A stretch of 64,000 nt of DNA from Azospirillum baldaniorum (lineage in GTDB: Bacteria; Pseudomonadota; Alphaproteobacteria; Azospirillales; Azospirillaceae): contig NZ_CP022254.1 of NCBI RefSeq assembly GCF_003119195.2, forward strand, positions 1,099,501-1,163,500, read 5' to 3'. Made by a program: the position numbers and the translations under genes. Positions 23,509-31,272 of this stretch are shown piece by piece. Below the pieces are notes generated by a model, which worked only from the letters and a program-made list of their open reading frames with translations, ran no database searches and was not told the origin of the DNA. Every line of letters begins with the position of its first letter. The first letter of the stretch is position 1.

Positions 23509-24693
23509 ATGAGCAAGCGACCCCTTCCCCTCGACCCCGCCGCCGCCCTGCCGACGGACGAGGGCGCGCTCCTGGTCGGGCGCGCCTGGCGTCCCGGCGT
23601 CGGCCCCTCGGTCATCGCCGTGCGCGGCCGGGACGTGTTCGACATCACCAGCCGCGACGCGCCCACCGTGCGCGATCTGGTGGAGACCGGCGCCGCCGCA
23701 GCCATCGCCCGCGACCTGCCCGGCGAATGGATCGGCACCGCCGCCGCCATTCTCGCCAATTCCGACGAGGACCGGCGCGACCCGGAGCGGCCCTGGCTGC
23801 TGGCCCCCATCGACCTCCAGGCGGTGAAGGCGTCCGGCGTGACCTTCGTGGTCAGCCTGCTGGAGCGCGTCATCGAGGAGCAGGCGCGCGGCGCCCCGGA
23901 GAAGGCGCTGGCCATCCGTGCCGACATCGACGCGCTGATCGGGCGCGACCTGTCCAGCCTGAAGCCCGGCTCGCCGGAGGCCATGGAGGTCAAGAAGGCG
24001 CTGATCGCCCGCGGGGTGTGGTCGCAGTATCTGGAGGTCGGCATCGGCCCCGACGCCGAGATCTTCACCAAGGGCCAGCCGATGTCGGCGGTCGGCACCG
24101 GCGCCCACGTCGGCATCCCGCCCTATTCGGTGTGGAACAACCCGGAGCCGGAAATCGCCGTCCTGGCCTCCAGCCGCGGGGACATCGTCGGCGCCACGCT
24201 CGGCAACGACATGAACCTGCGCGACGTCGAGGGGCGCTCCGCCCTGCTGCTCGGCAAGGCCAAGGACAACAACGCCAGCGGCTCCATCGGCCCGTTCATC
24301 CGTCTGTTCGACGACCGCTTCACGCTCGACGGTGTGCGCAGCGCCGAGCTTGGGCTGGTGGTCGAGGGCAGCGACGGCTTCCGGCTGGAGGGCTCCAGCT
24401 CCATGTCGCAGATCAGCCGCGACCCGGTGGAGCTGGTGGAGGCCACCATCGGCGAGAACCACCAGTATCCGGACGGCTTCGTCCTGCTGCTCGGCACCAT
24501 GTTCGCGCCGGTCGAGGACCGCGACCGTCCGGGCGAGGGCTTCACCCACAAGCTGGACGACGTGGTGACCATCACCGCCCCGGCGCTGGGCAGCCTGACC
24601 AACCGGGTCCGCCATTGCGCCGACTGCGCGCCCTGGGACTTCGGCGCCGCCGCGCTGATGCGGAACCTCGCGGGCCGCGGCCTGCTCGGCTGA
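23509..24693 (+). CDS. Fumarylacetoacetate-hydrolase-family protein
   Basis: This is a 394-residue FAH-superfamily enzyme. The C-terminal half carries the metal site: NNPEPEIAVLAS (E-x-E), GNDMNLRDVEG (Asp) and a Lys in LGKAKDNN. The roughly 110-residue N-terminal region and overall length match the sugar-acid dehydratase branch (2-keto-3-deoxy-pentonate dehydratases) more than classical FAH. A next step of alpha-ketoglutaric semialdehyde oxidation is encoded directly downstream, which supports dehydration of a 2-keto-3-deoxy sugar acid. Exact substrate is inferred. AAGAGGAGAGG precedes the ATG. Confidence 0.85.
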   Translation: MSKRPLPLDPAAALPTDEGALLVGRAWRPGVGPSVIAVRGRDVFDITSRDAPTVRDLVETGAAAAIARDLPGEWIGTAAAILANSDEDRRDPERPWLLAPIDLQAVKASGVTFVVSLLERVIEEQARGAPEKALAIRADIDALIGRDLSSLKPGSPEAMEVKKALIARGVWSQYLEVGIGPDAEIFTKGQPMSAVGTGAHVGIPPYSVWNNPEPEIAVLASSRGDIVGATLGNDMNLRDVEGRSALLLGKAKDNNASGSIGPFIRLFDDRFTLDGVRSAELGLVVEGSDGFRLEGSSSMSQISRDPVELVEATIGENHQYPDGFVLLLGTMFAPVEDRDRPGEGFTHKLDDVVTITAPALGSLTNRVRHCADCAPWDFGAAALMRNLAGRGLLG

Positions 24694-24739
24694 TGCCGCA
24701 CCAAGACCGAGAGCAGCGAGAACAAGAAAGGACCCGCCC

Positions 24740-26320
24740 GTGACCCTCACCGGCATGATGCTGATCGGCGCCGAGAGCCACCGCGGCCGCAACGGCGAGA
24801 TCCACGCCATCGACCCGTCCACCGGGGCAAAGCTGGAACCCGCCTTCGGCGGCGGCGGGACGGCGGAGGTGGACCGCGCCTGCCAGCTCGCCTGGGATGC
24901 CTTCGACCGCTTCCGCGAGACCGCGCCGGAGGACCGCGCCGTCTTTCTGGAGGCGGTCGCCCGCAACATCCTCGACCTCGGCGACGCTCTCATCGTCCGC
25001 GCCATGGCCGAAAGCGGCCTGCCGCGCGCCCGGCTGGAGGGGGAGCGGGGCCGCACCGTCGGCCAGCTCCGCCTGTTCGCCGCGGTGGTGCGGGAAGGAA
25101 GCTGGATCGGCGCCCGCATCGACCCGGCCCTGCCGGAGCGGGCGCCCCTGCCCCGCCCCGACCTGCGCCAGCGCCGCATCCCGCTCGGCCCGGTCGCGGT
25201 GTTCGGCGCCAGCAACTTCCCGCTGGCCTTCTCGGTGGCCGGGGGCGACACCGCGTCGGCCTTCGCCGCGGGTTGCCCTGTGGTGGTCAAGGCCCACTCC
25301 GCCCATCCCGGCACGTCGGAGCTGGTCGGCCGCGCCGTCCAGGCCGCCGTCGCCGAATGCGGCCTGCCGGAGGGCGTCTTCTCGCTGATCTTCGGCGCCG
25401 GCTCCTCGGTGGGCACGGCTCTGGTCGCCGACCCGCGCATCAAGGCGGTCGGCTTCACCGGGTCGCGCCGCGGCGGCGTGGCGCTGATGGAGGTGGCGGC
25501 CAAGCGCCCGGAACCGATCCCCGTCTACGCGGAGATGAGCAGCATCAACCCGGTCTTCCTGCTGCCGGCGGCGCTCGCCGCGCGGGCGGAGGCTCTGGGC
25601 CGGGGCTTCGTCGCCTCGCTGACCATGGGCGCCGGGCAGTTCTGCACCAACCCCGGCATCCTGCTGGCGGTGGACGGGCCGGACCTCGACCGCTTCGTGG
25701 CGGCCGCCGTGGAGGCGCTGGGCGGCAGCGCGGCGCCGACCATGCTGACGCCGGGCATCCACGCGGCCTTCGACGCCGGGGTGGCCGCCCTGGCCGGCAA
25801 CGCCCTCGTGGCGACGCTGGCCCGCGGGCTGGACGGCGACGGCCCCAACCGGTGCCGGGCGGCGCTGTTCGCCACGACCGCCGACGCCTTCCTCGACGAC
25901 CCGGCCCTGCGCGAGGAGGTGTTCGGCGCCGCCTCCCTGCTCATCCGTTGCCCGGATCTGGAGTCCTTGCGCGCGGTGGCGGAACGGCTGGACGGCCAGC
26001 TCACCGCGACCCTGCACATGGACGCGGCGGACACCGGAGCGGCGGCGGTCCTGCTGCCGACGCTGGAGCGCAAGGCCGGCCGCATCCTGGCCAACGGCTG
26101 GCCGACGGGCGTCGAGGTCTGCCACGCCATGGTGCATGGCGGGCCTTTCCCGGCCACGTCGGACGGCCGCACCACCTCGGTCGGCACGGCGGCCATCGAG
26201 AGGTTCTTGCGGCCCGTCTGCTACCAGGACATCCCGGCCGACCTGCTGCCGCAAGCCCTGCGCGACGGCAACCCGCTGGGGCTGTGGCGCCGGTTCGACG
26301 GAGCGTTGGGCCGGCACTGA
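24740..26320 (+). CDS. Aldehyde dehydrogenase, alpha-ketoglutaric-semialdehyde type
   Basis: This is a 526-residue NAD(P)-dependent aldehyde dehydrogenase. It has GPVAVFGASNFPLAFSVAGG (cofactor loop), VGFTGSRRGG, general-base Glu in YAEMSSINPVF (near 266) and nucleophile Cys in GAGQFCTNPG (near 302). This combination is characteristic of alpha-ketoglutaric semialdehyde (2,5-dioxovalerate) dehydrogenases, which close the oxidative pentose and sugar-acid routes by making alpha-ketoglutarate. It starts with GTG 24740 behind AAAGGA. It is the last enzyme gene before the transporter genes. Confidence 0.88.
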   Translation: MTLTGMMLIGAESHRGRNGEIHAIDPSTGAKLEPAFGGGGTAEVDRACQLAWDAFDRFRETAPEDRAVFLEAVARNILDLGDALIVRAMAESGLPRARLEGERGRTVGQLRLFAAVVREGSWIGARIDPALPERAPLPRPDLRQRRIPLGPVAVFGASNFPLAFSVAGGDTASAFAAGCPVVVKAHSAHPGTSELVGRAVQAAVAECGLPEGVFSLIFGAGSSVGTALVADPRIKAVGFTGSRRGGVALMEVAAKRPEPIPVYAEMSSINPVFLLPAALAARAEALGRGFVASLTMGAGQFCTNPGILLAVDGPDLDRFVAAAVEALGGSAAPTMLTPGIHAAFDAGVAALAGNALVATLARGLDGDGPNRCRAALFATTADAFLDDPALREEVFGAASLLIRCPDLESLRAVAERLDGQLTATLHMDAADTGAAAVLLPTLERKAGRILANGWPTGVEVCHAMVHGGPFPATSDGRTTSVGTAAIERFLRPVCYQDIPADLLPQALRDGNPLGLWRRFDGALGRH

Positions 26321-26332
26321 ACCCCGACCACC

Positions 26333-26370
26333 GGCCCGCATACTCTGGTATGGTTCCAGGATTGCGGGCC
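26333..26370. other. Intercistronic hairpin upstream of the sugar-binding protein gene
   Basis: GGCCCGCA pairs with TGCGGGCC as an 8-bp outer stem around an inner CTGG/CCAG stem. No T run follows. Such hairpins often separate enzyme genes from a highly expressed binding-protein gene by stabilising the downstream mRNA. Confidence 0.6.
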
Positions 26371-26420
26371 AAACCAACCAAAAAAGACAGTAAACGAACA
26401 AATTCAGAGGAGGACGCAGC

Positions 26421-27686
26421 ATGAAGCCGTTTCTGAGCGCAATCACGGGCATCACCCCCCTTCTGGCCGGCGGGCTCGCCGCCGCCTTGGCGATGGGCAC
26501 CGCCTCGGTCGCCCTGGCCCAGTCATCCGGAAAGACGGTGGTGACCTTCGCTGCGTCCCACTTCGCCGAGGTCGGCCGCGGCGATCGGCTGAAGGCCTGG
26601 GTGGAGACGTTCAACCAGTCCCAGCCCGACATCGAGGTGAAGCCGGTCACCATCCCCTTCTCCTCCTTCGCGACCACCATCTTCACGCAGATGGGCGGCA
26701 ACGGCGGCCCCGACGTGATCCGCTTCGACCTGCCGGAGTTCTACGCCGCGGTGGCCGCCAAGTCGGTCCTGCCGATCGACGACATCGTGAAGGACGGCGC
26801 CCACAACTTCACCGCCGCCGACCAGTACATGAAGGTCGAGGGCAAGCGCTACGGCTTCGCCTTCGACACCGCCAACTACGCGATGGTCTACAACGCCGCG
26901 CTGCTGCCCAACGGCACGCCGCCCAAGACCTTCGAGGAGTTCGTGAAGCTCGGCAAGGAGGCGACGAAGGACGGCAACTACGGCTTCGCCTTCCGCGCCA
27001 CGATGGCCGAGCGCGGCGGCGTCTGGTACGACCTGACCAACTTCGTCTACGGCTTCGGCGGGCGCTGGTCCAAGCCGGACGGCACGCCGACCTTCAACAG
27101 CCCGGAGGTCGTGGCGGGTGTCGCCGCCTACAAGACCGTCTACGACGCCGGCATGATCCCCAAGGGCACCGACGCCGCCACCTACCGGCGGATGTTCTGG
27201 GAAGGCAAGGTCGCCATGGAGATCGACAACGGCGGCGTCGCCACCATCCTGACCTCGCAGGGCAAGGCGCACCCCATCGCCGCCGCCCCGTCGCCCTTCC
27301 CGCACAAGGAGCAGGGCATGATCCTGGCTCCGGTGACCATCAACGCCAACACCAAGGTGAAGGACGCCGCCGGCAAGTTCCTGCAATGGGCGCTCCAGCC
27401 CCAGCAGCAGCAGGAACTCCAGACCCTGCTCGGCGCCGCCAACGTCGCGACGACGGTGGAGCGCACGCCGGAGGAGCTTCAGGCCATGCCCTGGCTGAAG
27501 GTCTACGACGCGCAGACCCCGAACAGCGTGCCGGCCCTGCCGCAGGGGCTTGAGACCAAGGCGCCGGAGATCCAGCAGATCATCGTCCAGCAGCTCCTCA
27601 AGGTGCTCCAGGGCGGCGTCGCCCCGCAGACCGCCATGGACGAGGCGCAGCGCCTGATCACCGCCCGCGTGCTCGCCCAGAAGTAA
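26421..27686 (+). CDS. Family 1 extracellular sugar-binding protein
   Basis: This is a 421-residue periplasmic binding protein. It has a signal peptide (cleavage near ALAQ, residue 34), then VTFAASHFAEVGRGDRLKAWVETFNQSQPDIEV, and the family 1 core GPDVIRFDLPEFYAAVA. It is the exported binding partner of the two permeases and ATPase that follow. AGAGGAGGACG precedes the ATG at good spacing. The operon suggests a sugar, sugar acid or oligosaccharide ligand handled by the upstream enzymes. Confidence 0.92.
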   Translation: MKPFLSAITGITPLLAGGLAAALAMGTASVALAQSSGKTVVTFAASHFAEVGRGDRLKAWVETFNQSQPDIEVKPVTIPFSSFATTIFTQMGGNGGPDVIRFDLPEFYAAVAAKSVLPIDDIVKDGAHNFTAADQYMKVEGKRYGFAFDTANYAMVYNAALLPNGTPPKTFEEFVKLGKEATKDGNYGFAFRATMAERGGVWYDLTNFVYGFGGRWSKPDGTPTFNSPEVVAGVAAYKTVYDAGMIPKGTDAATYRRMFWEGKVAMEIDNGGVATILTSQGKAHPIAAAPSPFPHKEQGMILAPVTINANTKVKDAAGKFLQWALQPQQQQELQTLLGAANVATTVERTPEELQAMPWLKVYDAQTPNSVPALPQGLETKAPEIQQIIVQQLLKVLQGGVAPQTAMDEAQRLITARVLAQK

Positions 27687-27729
27687 CGCCCGCACAATTC
27701 CAGGGCGATCGCATTCGACATCCTTTTAG

Positions 27730-27846
27730 CCCTCTCCCCCCTGGGGAGAGGGTGGCCCGAAGGGCCGGTGAGGGGGTTGCGCATAACCGTACGTTCGGCA
27801 AAAGCGCAACCCCCTCACCCTAACCCTCTCCCCGGAGGGGAGAGGG
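27730..27846 (+). repeat. Dispersed inverted intergenic repeat, copy 3
   Basis: About 117 bp, in the same orientation as copies 2 and 5, between the sugar-binding-protein gene and the first permease gene. Its last arm, GGAGGGGAGAGGG, ends one base before an ATG and could act as that gene's ribosome-binding site. As an RNA hairpin it may also trim the transcript after the binding-protein gene. Confidence 0.85.
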
Positions 27847-27847
27847 A

Positions 27848-28831
27848 ATGTTCGGAAGCGATCGCCGTGGTCCCAACTCCGGATACCGCATCATGATGAG
27901 CAGGACCGTGAGCCAGCCCAGGGCCGCCGCGCGGCGCGCGCCGATCGACCATGGCCGCTGGGTTCCCGCACTCTTCGTCGCCCCGGTGGCGCTCTACCTC
28001 CTGGTCTTCCAGGGCTACCCGCTGGTGCAGGAATTCCTGCTCAGCGTCACCTCCACCTCGCTGCTCTCGCCGGGCCAGCAGACCTACGTCGGGCTGGACA
28101 ATTACCGCGAGCTCGTCTTCGACCCGGAGTTCCATCAGGTCCTGCGCGTCACCGCGGTCTACACGCTGGTCTGCGTGGTCGCCTCCATCGGGCTCGGCCT
28201 GCTGGCGGCGCTGCTGCTCGACGGCACCTTCCGGGGGCGCGGCATCGCCCGCGCGCTGGTCACCATTCCGTGGGCCGCCCCGCCGGTCGCCGCGGCGCTG
28301 ATCTTCGTGTGGATGTTCAACGCGCAGTACGGCCTGTTCAGCCATCTCGCCCAGTTCCTGGGCTTCGCCGAGGGCGGGGTGAACTGGCTGGACGAGCCGT
28401 CCTTCGCCCTGCCGGCCATCCTCATCACCACGATCTGGCAGATCTTCCCCTTCTCCTCCGTGGTCATCCTGGCCGCCCTCCAGGGCGTGCCGTCGGAGCT
28501 GCGCGAGGCGGCGGTGATCGACGGGGCTGACCGGCTCAGCATCTTCCGCGCCGTCACCTGGCCGACCATCCGCCCGTCGGTGGCGCTCCTCACTCTGCTC
28601 ATTACGGTGTGGTCGCTGCGCCGCTTCGACGTGATCTGGCTGATGACCCAGGGCGGCCCGCTGGGCGAGACCAACACGCTGGTCATCGACCTCTACCGCC
28701 GCGCCTTCGTCTATCTCGACCTCGGCCGCGCGGCGGCGGTCGGCATCATCGGGCTGGTCGTCGCGATCCTGGTGACGCTGGTCTATTTCTGGCTGTCGAC
28801 GCGGGCGGAAAAGGCCGCCGGGAAACGGTGA
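27848..28831 (+). CDS. Sugar ABC transporter permease (MalF/UgpA type)
   Basis: This is an inner-membrane permease of 327 residues with six hydrophobic helices and the EAA loop LREAAVIDGADRLSIFRAVTWP near residue 220. The start is uncertain: ATG 27848 has a purine-rich site supplied by repeat copy 3, while ATG 27893 or 27896 would give a shorter N terminus (MMSRTVSQPRAAARRAPI) and lose 15 unconserved residues. It pairs with the next permease, 4 bp downstream. Confidence 0.92.
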   Translation: MFGSDRRGPNSGYRIMMSRTVSQPRAAARRAPIDHGRWVPALFVAPVALYLLVFQGYPLVQEFLLSVTSTSLLSPGQQTYVGLDNYRELVFDPEFHQVLRVTAVYTLVCVVASIGLGLLAALLLDGTFRGRGIARALVTIPWAAPPVAAALIFVWMFNAQYGLFSHLAQFLGFAEGGVNWLDEPSFALPAILITTIWQIFPFSSVVILAALQGVPSELREAAVIDGADRLSIFRAVTWPTIRPSVALLTLLITVWSLRRFDVIWLMTQGGPLGETNTLVIDLYRRAFVYLDLGRAAAVGIIGLVVAILVTLVYFWLSTRAEKAAGKR

Positions 28832-28835
28832 TCTC

Positions 28836-29657
28836 ATGAAACACAATTCCACGGCCCGCACGCTCGCCGTCCTGGTCCTCCTCGGGGTGGCGGCCTTCCC
28901 GCTCTACTGGATGCTGGTGACCTCGCTCACCCCGTCGGAGCGGCTGTTCGACGACAGGCCGAACCTGCTGCCGACGCTGTCGCAGATCGGCACCTACGCC
29001 GCCGCCTTCACCGAGACCTCGCTGCGCCAATGGCTGATCAACAGCCTCATCGTCGCGGTCGGCACGACGGTGCTGAGCATCCTTTTGTCGGTGCTGCCGG
29101 CCTACGCGCTGTCGCGGCTGACCTTCAACGGCAAGCTGCTGCTCGGCTTCGCGCTGTTCATGACGCAGATGCTGCCGGAAGCGATGCTGGTGGTGCCGCT
29201 CTACGACATCTTCACCAAGCTGTCGCTGCTCAACACGCTGCTCGGCCTGATCCTGGCCAACACGGCCTTCACGGTGCCGGTGGTGACCTGGATCCTGAAG
29301 GGCGCCATCGACGGCGTGCCGTCGGAGATCGAGGAGGCCGCAAGGGTGGACGGCTGCTCCCGCCTCGGCATCGTGCTGGCGGTGGTGGTCCCGCTGATCG
29401 CGCCGACGCTGGCGGCGGCGGCGGTGATCGCCTTCTTCCACGGCTGGAACGAATATGTCTTCGCCCAGACCTTCATCAGCGACGACGCCCTGCGCACCGC
29501 CTCGGTCGGCCTCGCCAGCTTCGTGGGCGAGCTGAGCACGCCGGTGCACACGGTCATGGCGGTCGGCTTCATCTACACGCTGCCGGCGGTCGTCTTCTAC
29601 CTGTTCGTCCAACGCTACGTGGTCGCCGGCATGACGACCGGCGGCGTCAAGGGCTGA
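28836..29657 (+). CDS. Sugar ABC transporter permease (MalG/UgpE type)
   Basis: This is a 273-residue permease. Six helices are visible, starting LAVLVLLGVAAFPLYWMLVTS, with the EAA loop EIEEAARVDGCSRLGIVLAVVVP near residue 170 and the usual C-terminal FYLFVQRYVVAGMTTGGVKG. It is coupled to the previous permease (4 bp apart) and lies 60 bp before the ATPase. Confidence 0.93.
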   Translation: MKHNSTARTLAVLVLLGVAAFPLYWMLVTSLTPSERLFDDRPNLLPTLSQIGTYAAAFTETSLRQWLINSLIVAVGTTVLSILLSVLPAYALSRLTFNGKLLLGFALFMTQMLPEAMLVVPLYDIFTKLSLLNTLLGLILANTAFTVPVVTWILKGAIDGVPSEIEEAARVDGCSRLGIVLAVVVPLIAPTLAAAAVIAFFHGWNEYVFAQTFISDDALRTASVGLASFVGELSTPVHTVMAVGFIYTLPAVVFYLFVQRYVVAGMTTGGVKG

Positions 29658-29717
29658 CCGTGGGCCGATCCCGCCCCCCTTGCACCGACACGCCCGAGAG
29701 ATAAAAGGGAAAAGCCC

Positions 29718-30938
29718 ATGGCTATCAAACTGCAGAACGTCACGAAGTCCTTCGGTTCCCTGACCGTGATCGACAACGTGAGCCTGGAGGCCGGCGACGA
29801 CGAATTCCTGGTGCTGCTCGGCCCGTCGGGCTGCGGCAAGTCCACCATCCTGCGCATGATCGCGGGGCTTGAGACGGTGACCAGCGGCGAGATCCATCTC
29901 GGCGGCAAGCGGGTGGACGAGCTGCCGCCCAGCGACCGCGACATGGCCTTCGTCTTCCAGTCCTACGCGCTCTACCCGCACATGACGGTGCGCCGGAACA
30001 TCGCCTTCCCGCTGATCATGCGGCAGTTCCGCTGGTGGTTCCACGTCCCGTTCATCGGCGACTATTTCAAGCGCCGCATCGAGAACTCGCCGGAGGTGCG
30101 CGAGCTGGTGGAGCGCACCGCCGACACACTGGCCCTGACCAAGGTGCTGGACCGTCACCCGCGCACCCTGTCGGGCGGCCAGCGCCAGCGCGTGGCGCTC
30201 GGCCGCGCCATGGTGCGCGAGCCGTCGGCCTTCCTGATGGACGAGCCGCTGTCGAACCTCGACGCCAAACTGCGCACCGCCATGCGGGCGGAGATCACCC
30301 AGCTCCACCAGCGGGTCGGCGGCAACTTCGTCTACGTCACCCACGACCAGATCGAGGCGATGACCATGGGCACCCGCATCGCGCTGATGCGCGACGGGCA
30401 CCTCCAGCAGTACGGCACCCCGCGCGAGATCTACGAGAAGCCGGCCAACACCTACGTCGCCCGCTTCATCGGCACGCCGCCGATGAACCTGATCGACGCC
30501 GAGGTCGAGGGCATGACCGTGCGCATCGGCAACAGCGTCCTGCCGCTGCCGGACAAGGCGGAGCGCCCGGGCGGCGGCAGCCGCATGAAGGTGTGGCTGG
30601 GCCTGCGCCCCGGCGCGCTCGCCATCGTGCCGCCGGGCCAGGGCAAGAGCCTGCCGGGCACCGTCACCCTGGTCGAGCATGTGGGGGCGGAATCGCTGAT
30701 CTCGGTGAAGCTGTCCGGCGTCCACACCGCCCACGACGACGACGGCGGCCTGACCGACGAGGTAATGGTGTCCGTCCCCGGCTACAGTGAGCTGCGCGTC
30801 GGCGAGGCGGTCGGCATCGACTGCCTGCTGAAGGACTTCTCCCTGTTCGAGAAGGACAGCGGCCTCCGCGTCGGCGGACGGGCCGCGGAGGATTTCCTGG
30901 CCGGCGGACGCGTCGGCACCATCCGGACGGCCTCCTGA
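29718..30938 (+). CDS. Sugar ABC transporter ATP-binding protein with an inserted segment
   Basis: This is a 406-residue MalK/UgpC-type ATPase. Motifs: Walker A GPSGCGKST, Q-loop FQSYALYPHMTV, signature LSGGQRQR, Walker B AFLMDEPLSNLD, switch His VTHDQ, then a C-terminal regulatory TOBE domain (residues about 250-390). Between the Q-loop and signature it has about 20 extra residues (MRQFRWWFHVPFIGDYFKRR) compared with typical MalK. They lie in the helical subdomain next to the permease and are hydrophobic and basic. It ends the operon; a hairpin follows. Confidence 0.92.
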   Translation: MAIKLQNVTKSFGSLTVIDNVSLEAGDDEFLVLLGPSGCGKSTILRMIAGLETVTSGEIHLGGKRVDELPPSDRDMAFVFQSYALYPHMTVRRNIAFPLIMRQFRWWFHVPFIGDYFKRRIENSPEVRELVERTADTLALTKVLDRHPRTLSGGQRQRVALGRAMVREPSAFLMDEPLSNLDAKLRTAMRAEITQLHQRVGGNFVYVTHDQIEAMTMGTRIALMRDGHLQQYGTPREIYEKPANTYVARFIGTPPMNLIDAEVEGMTVRIGNSVLPLPDKAERPGGGSRMKVWLGLRPGALAIVPPGQGKSLPGTVTLVEHVGAESLISVKLSGVHTAHDDDGGLTDEVMVSVPGYSELRVGEAVGIDCLLKDFSLFEKDSGLRVGGRAAEDFLAGGRVGTIRTAS

Positions 30939-30955
30939 CGCGATCCTTACGGACG

Positions 30956-30997
30956 GCGCCGCCTCTGCATCCCCAGGTGGATCGACAGAGGCGGCGC
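30956..30997. terminator. Hairpin terminator after the sugar ABC operon
   Basis: A perfect 12-bp stem (GCGCCGCCTCTG with CAGAGGCGGCGC) and an 18-nt loop lie 18 bp after the stop codon. The trailing T run is weak (TGTTCCC), so termination may be only partial. Confidence 0.65.
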
Positions 30998-31272
30998 TGT
31001 TCCCGAGCACTACTTTTCAGAAAGGCACCTTCCTCTCTTTCACAACCGAAGTCTCAAATGTATCAATAATCGACAATTTGCTTCCGCATGAGCCAAAATT
31101 CATGCAGTAACCATCCCCGCCCTGCGGGGATTTCGCTGTCGCATGACCACCGATCCAAGAAGAATTAACTTCCGGTTGGCCAAAAGACCGGCAGCGTTCA
31201 GAATTTCTTTAACAAATCACTTTGTTATTGGCCTTCCCGATACGCGACCGCCGCGATGGCGAGAGGGCCACT
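30998..31272 (+). promoter_or_regulatory. AT-richer leader region of the giant secreted protein gene
   Basis: This 275-bp non-coding stretch is clearly less GC-rich than its surroundings, which is how promoters look in this genome. A short hairpin, TCCCCGC-CCT-GCGGGGA followed by TTT (31114-31133), resembles a terminator or attenuator. AT-rich blocks near 31070 and 31200-31230 could hold the promoter, but I see no certain -35/-10 pair. The ribosome site GAGAGGG precedes ATG 31273. Confidence 0.45.

Noticed and set aside
27503..27784. Minus-strand frame starting in repeat copy 3
   Set aside because: Its first residues are only repeat-derived; the rest is antisense to the binding-protein gene.
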